Below, one piece after another: positions 1 to 6,156 of a stretch of 15,274 nucleotides of DNA. The position numbers were made by a program, and so were the translations under genes. This DNA is from AC-32 sp035518635. Its GTDB lineage: Bacteria; Actinomycetota; Thermoleophilia; Gaiellales; Gaiellaceae. Within the stretch, counting starts at the first letter, position 1, and each line of letters starts with the position of its first letter. The notes under the pieces are model-generated. The model was not told where the DNA came from. It did no database searches and saw only the letters and a program-made list of their open reading frames with translations. The stretch covers positions 1 to 15,274 of the forward strand of contig DATIXI010000022.1 of NCBI GenBank assembly GCA_035518635.1. The letters are read 5' to 3'.

Positions 1-1
1 G

Positions 2-1783
2 CCGGTGCCGCGAGACGAGCTCGCGGACGTTCTCTGGGGCGACGCACCGCCTGCGACGTGGGACAAGGCGCTCAGCGTGCTCGTGAGCAAGCTCCGAGGG
101 GTGCTCGCGGAGAGCGGAGTCGACGGCGCGAGTGCGCTGACAGCCGCCTTCGGCTGCTACCAGCTCGACCTCCCGGAAGGGACCTGGGTCGACGTGCTCG
201 CGGCCGAGAACGCGGCGAAGGAAGCAGAGGGATTCCTCGAGGTGGGCGAGGCGGAGAGCGCGACGGCCGCGGCTGGGCTGGCCGAATCCGTCACGCGCAG
301 TCCCTTCCTGCCCGGCGACGACGGGCCGTGGGTGGAGGAGAAGCGGCGCGAGCTCGCCGAGATCCGTGCGCGGGCGCTGAGCGCCCTGGCCGAGGCAAGC
401 CTCCGCACGGACAGAGCGGCGGAGGCCGTGCGATGGGCGGGGCTGGCGGTCGAGGCCGAGCCGTTCAGCGAGAGCGGATACCGGCGCCTGATGGAGGCGC
501 ACGTCGCTGCGGGCAACCGAGGGGAGGCTCTGCGGGTGTACGAGCGGTGCCGGCGACTGCTCGCGGACGAGCTCGGCGCCTACCCGTCACCGGAGACCGA
601 GTCGATCTACCGCAGCCTTCTCGAGGCCCCGGCCGGCCGAGCTGCGGTGGAGACCCCGGATGCGCCGTCACCGCCGGGAGCTGCGCCGCCGCTCGCACGT
701 AGCCGCAAACGTCCGGTCATCGTTGCGGCCGGGCTCGTTCTCCTCGTGGTGGTCGTGGCAGCCGGTACTGCGATCGCGGTCGTGACCACGCGCGGTGACA
801 GATCGAAGGGATCAGCGGGCGTTTCGGCGCCGCCTCGGGTCGCGCTCGTCGTGCCGAGCTCGCCGCCCTGGAGCGACGATCCCTCGACGGCCCAGTACCG
901 GGACGCGGTCGATCGCGCGCACACTCAGGACGGCGTACAAACGCAGACGTTCGCGATCGATCTCTCGAAGCCGGGTCTTGCGGGTCTTTCGGAACGCGAC
1001 CGCAAGAGCATCGGCACCTTCGGGCTCGTTCTCCTCGCCGGTCAGTTCGTGGCGAACCGGTTTGCGCGGGAGTTCGCGCGGCACCCTCACACGCGGTTCG
1101 TCGTCCTCGACCCCGACCCCGTCGGCGGGAAAACGCTCTACAACGCGGTGAGCAACAACCGAAACGCGCGAGACGTGTTCTTCCAGGAGGGGCCGGGCGC
1201 CTACCTCGCCGGGTTCCTCAGCGCGCTCATGGCCGAGCGACGCAGTTCCGGAAAGCGACCCGTCGTGATCTCGGAGATCCTGGTCAACTCGCGAGTGAGC
1301 TCGAACGTCGTGAACACCTTCATCTCAGGTGCGAGGAAAGCCGTCCCCGGCGTCAGAGTTCTCGAGCGCTATGCCGGCAATTCCTCGCCGCCTTCTGTGT
1401 GCGAGAGGATCGCCGACAACCAGATCGAGCGCGGGTCGCGCGTCGTCTTCGCCGACGCCGGCGCGTGCAGCGCCGGCGCGCTAGCGGCTGCCCAAACGGC
1501 TGAAGTCTGGGGAGTCGCTGCCGACCAGGACCCGTTCAACCCCCCCGCCGGGCCGCGGATCCTCGGGTGGACGGTGAAGAACTTCCGAAAAGAGGTCGGC
1601 TATGCCATCGACAACTACCTCGACCACACGCTTCCACCTTTCCACCACGTTGACATCGGCATCGATAGTGGCGCCGTCGACTTCGTGCCCAGTTCTCTGG
1701 TCCCAAAGCCGATACGCACGAGGCTCGCGCAGGAAAGGGCGAGGCGCATGCCGCACTGGGAAACCTTGCCCACGGAGAGGTGA
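2..1783 (+). CDS. Membrane-anchored BTAD-family regulator with extracytoplasmic BMP/PnrA-like domain (5' partial)
   Basis: The reading frame is open to the window edge, so the gene starts upstream. The first in-frame GTG (5) lies inside the winged-helix DNA-binding domain and is unlikely to be the start. Numbering from that codon: the rest of an OmpR/SARP-like winged helix (about 1-58, with LWGDAPPAT and a VLVSKLRGVL helix); a bacterial transcriptional activator domain of helical repeats (about 65-210, with the typical PWVEEKRREL and YPSPETESIYRSLL); a Pro/Ala linker; one hydrophobic helix (about 237-261) after basic residues; then a region (about 286-575) resembling the basic membrane protein/PnrA substrate-binding fold (GPGAYLAGFLSALMA, FADAGACSAGALAAA, GWTVKNFRKEVGYAIDNYL). 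The order implies a cytoplasmic DNA-binding half and an outside ligand-binding half, so a one-component transmembrane sensor. Ligand and targets are not visible. The downstream neighbour is convergent. Confidence 0.85.
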   Translation, partial: PVPRDELADVLWGDAPPATWDKALSVLVSKLRGVLAESGVDGASALTAAFGCYQLDLPEGTWVDVLAAENAAKEAEGFLEVGEAESATAAAGLAESVTRSPFLPGDDGPWVEEKRRELAEIRARALSALAEASLRTDRAAEAVRWAGLAVEAEPFSESGYRRLMEAHVAAGNRGEALRVYERCRRLLADELGAYPSPETESIYRSLLEAPAGRAAVETPDAPSPPGAAPPLARSRKRPVIVAAGLVLLVVVVAAGTAIAVVTTRGDRSKGSAGVSAPPRVALVVPSSPPWSDDPSTAQYRDAVDRAHTQDGVQTQTFAIDLSKPGLAGLSERDRKSIGTFGLVLLAGQFVANRFAREFARHPHTRFVVLDPDPVGGKTLYNAVSNNRNARDVFFQEGPGAYLAGFLSALMAERRSSGKRPVVISEILVNSRVSSNVVNTFISGARKAVPGVRVLERYAGNSSPPSVCERIADNQIERGSRVVFADAGACSAGALAAAQTAEVWGVAADQDPFNPPAGPRILGWTVKNFRKEVGYAIDNYLDHTLPPFHHVDIGIDSGAVDFVPSSLVPKPIRTRLAQERARRMPHWETLPTER

Positions 1784-1816
1784 CGACCGTGGGTCACGCC
1801 GGCCGAGCGCGTGCGC

Positions 1817-2494
1817 CTACGTCGTCAGCTCTGCGAAGCGCTCATCTTCGCGAATGGAATCGAGGTCCTCGTCGCTGGCGATGAGCTCCTTGATGCGCTC
1901 GTTGATCTCGACCGCCTTTCGGAGGTACCCGATCGCCTGGTCAGCGCGTCCCGCTCGTGCCGCGAAGCAGCCGGCGTTGAAGGTCGCCACGGCGTTGTCG
2001 GGCTGCTTCTCGACGACGACGAGCTGCTTCGCGAGCGCCGTCTCGTAGTCGCCTGCGTTGTAGGCGGCGAATGCCTCCGCGGCTTCCTCCGGAGCGGGCT
2101 CGTACGCTGCGCCCGACGTTCCGCCCACGACGAGGATCGTCGTGCCCTCCTCCGTAGCAGTCGCCTTGCGCTTCGCGGTCGGTTGAACCTGGACCAGGGC
2201 ACCGGTGGGCGCCTCGACCACCTCACCGTCGATCTCGAATGTGGCGGCACCGCGGAGGACGAAATAGAGCTCCTCCTGGCCCGCCTCGCCGAGCAGGGTT
2301 TCATCGTGCTCTCGGATGACATCGACGCCGCTCGGTGCGCGAAACGCCGAGACACCGAACGCGGTGATGTCGAGGCGGCGACGGATATCGAAACGTTGTC
2401 TCCTGTCGTCGGTTCCCCCCGGGGCGATCCGCGGCGCGGGCTCGAGTTCGTCGAGCTGTGCGACGACATAGCGGTTCTCGACTGCGGCCGGCAT
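1817..2494 (-). CDS. Cupin domain protein with C-terminal TPR
   Basis: 225 aa. The ATG at 2494 follows a good Shine-Dalgarno stretch (GGAGGGGA, 5 bases upstream), which fixes the start. Residues about 45-125 form a cupin barrel: EELYFVLRGAATFEIDGEVV is the usual first motif, followed by APTGALVQVQP. The histidine pair (HxH) that normally binds metal in this motif is absent; only HDE at 63-65 precedes the conserved glutamates, so an enzymatic metal centre is doubtful. Residues about 138-200 are one or two tetratricopeptide helices (AFAAYNAGDYETALA, NAGCFAARAGRADQAIGYLRKAVEI), closing with SDEDLDSIREDERFAEL, a tail common in TPR proteins. It is probably a cytoplasmic ligand-sensing or protein-binding protein. 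It is transcribed divergently from the acid phosphatase and convergently with the BTAD regulator. No specific function can be assigned. Confidence 0.85.
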   Translation of the reverse strand: MPAAVENRYVVAQLDELEPAPRIAPGGTDDRRQRFDIRRRLDITAFGVSAFRAPSGVDVIREHDETLLGEAGQEELYFVLRGAATFEIDGEVVEAPTGALVQVQPTAKRKATATEEGTTILVVGGTSGAAYEPAPEEAAEAFAAYNAGDYETALAKQLVVVEKQPDNAVATFNAGCFAARAGRADQAIGYLRKAVEINERIKELIASDEDLDSIREDERFAELTT

Positions 2495-2533
2495 TGACTT
2501 CCCCTCCCCGGGAGGCTTACCTGAAGCCTTCCC

Positions 2534-2593
2534 ATCGATATTCTCGATGTCGAACTACTTCACGTCGAGTGTATCGGCAGATAGTTCGATGTC
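2534..2593. promoter_or_regulatory. Dyads and direct repeats in the divergent cupin/phosphatase promoter region
   Basis: Three overlapping symmetries sit upstream of the cupin gene. ATCGA-N5-TCGAT spans 2534-2548. TCGAACTA (2550-2557) is the exact reverse complement of TAGTTCGA (2582-2589), 24 bases apart. TCGATGTC occurs twice in direct orientation (2544-2551 and 2586-2593), 42 bases (about four helical turns) apart. They may be regulator half-sites controlling one or both divergent genes. No known regulator motif was recognised. Confidence 0.35.
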
Positions 2594-2638
2594 AAGGAAG
2601 TCCCGAGCACGCACGCAGCCCGCTCGGCCCTTGAATGT

Positions 2639-2698
2639 GGTCTCTCTATATCGAGGAGACCATCGTTATAGGGTTGTTCGATCGGGGGAGAGTCGAAC
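2639..2698. promoter_or_regulatory. Two inverted repeats in front of the acid phosphatase gene
   Basis: GGTCTC (2639-2644) pairs with GAGACC (2656-2661) around an 11-base AT-rich centre. GTTCGA (2676-2681) pairs with TCGAAC (2693-2698) and ends 18 bases before the ATG, directly abutting the AGGAGG ribosome binding site. The second one could act as an operator or as an mRNA hairpin beside the ribosome binding site. The TTCGA/TCGAA core also occurs in the dyad further upstream. Confidence 0.35.
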
Positions 2699-2716
2699 GA
2701 AGGAGGAAGGGATCTC

Positions 2717-3667
2717 ATGAAGCGTTTCCCGCGGCCGCGGCGCTCGCTGTGGCTGGCAATCATGCTCGTGATCGCGGGGCTGGCGACAGTCGCCGCGGTC
2801 GCCGTCGCGGCGCTCAAGCCCGCGGATCTCACGTTCACGCCGAAGACCGAGTCGCAGATGCAGAACATCGACGTTGGACGGGCGTGGGCCAAGAACTACT
2901 ACGGCGCTCCGAACGCGGCAACGGGGCCCAGCGGGGGCTGGGCCACGCCGCTGAACCTGACCAGCAACTACGCGAACGAGGCGCGGTCGGTCGCCGCGAG
3001 CGGCACCCACTGGCTCAACGCGAAATCGAAGGTGCCGAACCGGGCGATCGTGCTCGACGTCGACGACACGACGCTGACCACCTGGAACTACGAGCTCTAC
3101 AGCAACTGGGACTTCAACCCGACCACGAACGCCCAGTTCGTCGGCCTGACCGGCACCACGTTCACCGGGAACATGTTCCCGGCAACGCCCGGAATGGTCG
3201 ATCTGGTCAACCAGGCCAAGGGCCTCGGCTACGCGATCTTCTGGATCACCGGCCGGGGCGACTCGCAGCACGCCGTGACGATCGCCAACCTGCAGAGCGA
3301 CTCCGCGGCCGGGCTGCCGAACATCGACACGGTGACGCTCAACGGGCAGACGATCCCGGAGGTCGACGCCGGTTACCAGGCGCCCACGCCCATCGACATC
3401 GGCCACGGCGGGTTCACCGACGGCCTGTTCACCAAGCCGCCGGTCGGCCAGTACCCGTCCTACCTCAACACGCCCGACTTCTGCGGGCCGTCCATCACCG
3501 CCGGCGTCTCATGCCCGACCACCCAGTACAAGTCCGGGACGCGTGCCTACATCGAGTCGCAGGGCTACGACATCGTCGCTGACTTCGGTGACCAGTACAG
3601 CGATCTCTTCGGCGGCTACACGGACAAGCAGTTCAAGATGCCGAACCCGAACTACTACCTCCCGTAG
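2717..3667 (+). CDS. Secreted or membrane-anchored HAD-superfamily acid phosphatase
   Basis: 316 aa. The ATG follows AAGGAGG at good spacing. A basic N-terminus (KRFPRPRR) and a hydrophobic stretch (about 11-33) form a signal peptide or anchor, so the enzyme acts outside the membrane. HAD motif I is DVDDT at 114-118 (nucleophile D114, acid/base D116), motif II is ITGR at 177-180, motif III lysine is probably K272 (YKSGTRAYIE), and motif IV is DFGDQYSDL at 289-297. This arrangement matches the class B / plant-type acid phosphatase group, which hydrolyses phosphomonoesters. The region between motifs II and III (about 185-268) is long and contains two cysteines (256, 266) that could form a disulfide outside the cell. 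It is followed by a strong terminator, so it is probably a single-gene transcription unit, divergent from the cupin gene. Confidence 0.88.
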   Translation: MKRFPRPRRSLWLAIMLVIAGLATVAAVAVAALKPADLTFTPKTESQMQNIDVGRAWAKNYYGAPNAATGPSGGWATPLNLTSNYANEARSVAASGTHWLNAKSKVPNRAIVLDVDDTTLTTWNYELYSNWDFNPTTNAQFVGLTGTTFTGNMFPATPGMVDLVNQAKGLGYAIFWITGRGDSQHAVTIANLQSDSAAGLPNIDTVTLNGQTIPEVDAGYQAPTPIDIGHGGFTDGLFTKPPVGQYPSYLNTPDFCGPSITAGVSCPTTQYKSGTRAYIESQGYDIVADFGDQYSDLFGGYTDKQFKMPNPNYYLP

Positions 3668-3683
3668 AGGAGAGCTAGACGCA

Positions 3684-3732
3684 CGCCGCTCCCCTTCGCG
3701 ACACGCGTGCGAAGGGGAGCGGCGAGTTTTTT
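3684..3732 (+). terminator. Strong intrinsic terminator of the phosphatase gene
   Basis: A perfect 16-bp stem (3684-3699 with 3709-3724) with a 9-base loop is followed, after AG, by six Ts (3727-3732). It starts 16 bases after the phosphatase stop codon. It is the clearest intrinsic terminator in the window. Confidence 0.93.
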
Positions 3733-3742
3733 CGACGGTGAC

Positions 3743-4228
3743 GTGAGCGAGCGACCGCGCTACTTCCCCGGCCAGGCCATCTCCGCCGACGATCTCGAGC
3801 AGGAGCAGCTCTACCACCGGGAGAAGGCGCGCCGCCACAACCGCTTTCTCCACGGCTGGGGAATCGTCCGCGGCCTCGAGGTGAAAGCGAGCCCGCAAGG
3901 AAGGCGAGAGGTGACGATCTCGCCCGGGTATGCACTGGACAGGCGCGGGGAGGAGATCGTCGTCTCGCGGTCGGTCGTTGTAGACCTCTCCGGGCACGCT
4001 GCCGGGACGACCGTCTACGTGGCGGTGCGCTACGAGGAGCGGCCCGAGCGCCCGGTTCCGGCGCCCGAGGGGCAGGAGTACTCGCGCGTCTGCGAGACGT
4101 TTGCGATCGAGGTGCTGGCCACGCTTCCGTCGCGCGCGCCGCACGTCGTCTTGGCGGAGATCGAGCTCGGCCGAGGGGGCAGGATCAAGGCAATCGGCAC
4201 GGCCCGCCGGCGATACGTGCGCGGCTGA
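3743..4228 (+). CDS. Small protein with a phage-tail-locus-like N-terminal signature
   Basis: 161 aa from the GTG at 3743. The frame also opens at a GTG at 3707, but that lies inside the terminator hairpin, and the conserved-looking part begins right after the GTG at 3743 (SERPRYFPGQAISADDL). No Shine-Dalgarno sequence precedes it, so a leaderless or weak start is possible. The block RYFPGQ..SADDLEQEQLYHREK with RRHNRFLHGWGIVRGLEV, then ISPGYALDRRGEEIVV, is a pattern I associate with proteins encoded near phage-tail-like or contractile-injection loci and elsewhere in bacterial genomes. That link is from memory, not a search. The remainder looks beta-rich (TVYVAVRYEERPERP) with no signal peptide or membrane helix. 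No tail, sheath or baseplate gene is nearby, so this is an orphan. It ends 8 bases from the convergent MFS gene. Confidence 0.75.
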   Translation: MSERPRYFPGQAISADDLEQEQLYHREKARRHNRFLHGWGIVRGLEVKASPQGRREVTISPGYALDRRGEEIVVSRSVVVDLSGHAAGTTVYVAVRYEERPERPVPAPEGQEYSRVCETFAIEVLATLPSRAPHVVLAEIELGRGGRIKAIGTARRRYVRG

Positions 4229-4236
4229 GGTTGTCG

Positions 4237-5664
4237 TTAGTTGTCGGCGACCGAGAGCGCTGGCTCGAGGTCCTGGGCGGGGCGCGGTGCGCGGGGCCGT
4301 GGAACCAGCAGCGCGGCGAAGGTGCACACGACGAGGAAGCAGCTCGCCATCAGGAAGGTCTCGGTGAACCCCGTCACCGTCGGAAGCCCGTCGGGGGCGG
4401 TGTTGCCGGCGATCAGCGTGGCCGCGAGCTGGCCGCCGATCGCGCCGCCTATCGTGCGCATGACGGTGTTCATGCCCGCCGCGGCACCGGTCTGCTCGGG
4501 CGAGACGGCCTGGACGATCAGATTCCCGAGGGCGGCGAACGCGAGGCCGATCCCGATTCCCATCAGCGCCGCGCTCACCAGCATGTCGTACGGGTGCGCG
4601 TGCTGGAGGGCGAGCAGGGCGAAGGCGAGCGCCGTGATCGCGGAGCCGGCTACGACGGCGCTCTTCGAGCCGAAGCGCCTGGCGATGGGCCCGGCAGCCG
4701 AGCCGACGACGACCATCCCGAGGGTCGACGGCAACAGGTAGACGCCCGAGAGCACGATCGACGCGCCGTAGCCGAAGCCCGTGCTCTTCGGCAGCTGGGC
4801 CAGCTGCGGGAAGACGATGAACGAGGAGTACAGGCCCGCACCGAGCAGAAACGCCGTCAGGTTCGTCGTCCAGACCCCGCGGATCCGCATCATCGCCATG
4901 TCGATCAGCGGCTCGCGGCTCCGCACCTCCACCGCGATCCAGGCGCAGCACACGAGCAGGCCGGCAGCGAGCAGGCCGAGCGTCTTCGGGGAGCCCCAGC
5001 CCCAGGTGGTCGCATAGCTGATCCCGATCAGCACGGTCGAGATCCCGACGCTCATCAGGATCGCCGCGGGCCAGTTGAGGCGGCCAGGAACCCTCACCGG
5101 CGACTCCGGGACGAAGCGCCAGGTGCCGATCGCGGCCACGACGACCACGGCGAGCGGCATCCAGAAGAGCCACTGCCAGGGAAGGTGCTCGACGATCAGG
5201 GCGCCGAGGACGATCCCGAAGCCCGCGCCGATCCCGAGGATCGCCGACATGAGCCCGATGCTCCCCGGGACGCGCTCGGCCGGGAACTCGTCGCGGATGA
5301 TCCCGAACGAGAGCGGGAAGATCCCGCCGCCCACGCCCTGGATCACGCGGGCGACGATCAGCACGCCGAGCGAGGTCGAGACGGCGGCGAGCAGCGTCCC
5401 CGCCGCGAGGATCACCAGCGTGTACAGGAGCACCCGCTCCTTCCCGTGCATGTCGCCGAGACGGCCGAGGATCGCCGTCCCCACCGACGCCGAAAGGAGG
5501 TATCCCGTCAGGAGCCAGGTGACGCCCGTCTCGCTCGCGTTCAGGCTGTGCTGGATCGTCGGGAGCGCGGGGACCACCGCCGAGCTGAGCACGGCGTAGG
5601 CAAGCCCGGCCACCGAGAGGACGGCCAGCGTGACGGCGGGGCGGCTCCGCTTCTCGCCGCTCAC
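4237..5664 (-). CDS. MFS drug exporter, DHA2-like
   Basis: 475 aa with about 14 hydrophobic segments, an inner-membrane proton-coupled exporter of the major facilitator superfamily. Visible motifs: motif A GRLGDMHGKER (67-77), motif B RVIQGVGGG (106-114) and the WQWLFWMPLA segment typical of the 14-helix DHA2 family. Two hallmarks are weak: the first helix has SSAVVPALPTI without the aspartate of the usual LDxTIV motif, and the motif C region reads GIGAGFGIVLG without the usual GP pair. Substrate specificity may therefore differ from classical QacA/EmrB pumps. The start is a GTG whose GTGA overlaps the marR stop by 4 bases, so the two are translationally coupled. It is the last gene of the MMPL-marR-MFS operon and meets the orphan gene at 3743-4228 tail to tail. 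Confidence 0.92.
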   Translation of the reverse strand: MSGEKRSRPAVTLAVLSVAGLAYAVLSSAVVPALPTIQHSLNASETGVTWLLTGYLLSASVGTAILGRLGDMHGKERVLLYTLVILAAGTLLAAVSTSLGVLIVARVIQGVGGGIFPLSFGIIRDEFPAERVPGSIGLMSAILGIGAGFGIVLGALIVEHLPWQWLFWMPLAVVVVAAIGTWRFVPESPVRVPGRLNWPAAILMSVGISTVLIGISYATTWGWGSPKTLGLLAAGLLVCCAWIAVEVRSREPLIDMAMMRIRGVWTTNLTAFLLGAGLYSSFIVFPQLAQLPKSTGFGYGASIVLSGVYLLPSTLGMVVVGSAAGPIARRFGSKSAVVAGSAITALAFALLALQHAHPYDMLVSAALMGIGIGLAFAALGNLIVQAVSPEQTGAAAGMNTVMRTIGGAIGGQLAATLIAGNTAPDGLPTVTGFTETFLMASCFLVVCTFAALLVPRPRAPRPAQDLEPALSVADN

Positions 5665-6137
5665 CGGGAGGCGAGCACCGTCGGATAGCGCGTCGAGCCT
5701 TCACTCCCCGGAACGCGCAGCTCGACGTTGAGCCCGCTGATCGCCTCGAGAAGGTTTGCGCGGTTCCCGGGCGTGAGGCGCTCCAGGGCCTCGTCGAGGG
5801 CAGAGGCAACCTCGGCCCGTCGACGCTCCACTCGCCGCCGGCCCTTCGGCGTCACGAGGTGCAGAACGGCGCGGCGGTCGCTCGGGTCAGCCTGGCGCTC
5901 GACCAGCCCCTGCCCGACGAGGCCTCCGACGGCTCGGCTCACCGTGGGGTCGGCTGCGCCGATCCGCTCGGAGAGCGCGCGGAGGCGCAGCGGCCCCGAC
6001 GCAACGAGCTCGATGAGCACGAGCCGCTGTGTCGCCGTCAGCGCCGTCTCGTCCGCGAGGCCGCTCCCGGTTCTGGCGAGCAGCGTGAACAGGGCTTCGA
6101 GCTCGTCCACGAGCGTTGCGCCCGAAATTTCTTGCAT
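5661..6137 (-). CDS. MarR-family transcriptional regulator
   Basis: 158 aa from the ATG at 6137; an in-frame TTG at 6155 would add six residues. The ATG is preferred because the MarR fold begins just after it, but neither start has a clear ribosome binding site. The winged helix-turn-helix is evident: TATQRLVLIELVASGPLRLRALSERIGAADPTVSRAVGGLVGQGLVERQADPSDRRAVLHLVTPKGRR, in pieces at about 35-102, with the DRR wing signature at 87-89. Flanking helices form the dimer interface. MarR proteins usually repress a neighbouring efflux gene and release DNA on binding an aromatic ligand. Here the gene is sandwiched between two exporters on the same strand, coupled to the MFS gene by a GTGA overlap, with the MMPL stop only 19 bases upstream. 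It is the probable local regulator of both exporters. Confidence 0.9.
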   Translation of the reverse strand: MQEISGATLVDELEALFTLLARTGSGLADETALTATQRLVLIELVASGPLRLRALSERIGAADPTVSRAVGGLVGQGLVERQADPSDRRAVLHLVTPKGRRRVERRRAEVASALDEALERLTPGNRANLLEAISGLNVELRVPGSEGSTRYPTVLASR

Positions 6138-6155
6138 GACGCAAAGATTACGCAA
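6132..6155. promoter_or_regulatory. Putative MarR operator at the marR start
   Basis: On the plus strand TTGC (6132-6135), five bases, then GCAA (6141-6144) form a 13-base dyad containing the marR ATG. ACGCAA is repeated in direct orientation at 6139-6144 and 6150-6155, 11 bases (one helical turn) apart. TTGC/GCAA arms are common in MarR-family operators. The site lies in the short gap after the MMPL stop, so it would control an internal promoter for marR-MFS. No clear -10/-35 was found. Confidence 0.5.
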
Positions 6156-6156
6156 C

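Noticed and set aside
1780..1797. GTGAC...GTCAC dyad as terminator of the BTAD regulator
   Set aside because: Stem of only five pairs, includes the stop codon, and no T-run follows.
3509..5809. Very long minus-strand open frame (about 766 codons) opposite and overlapping several genes
   Set aside because: Low-complexity Arg/Ala/Gly/Pro/Asp-rich translation typical of a GC-rich shadow frame; the MFS and MarR genes occupy the same DNA in other frames with clear family motifs.
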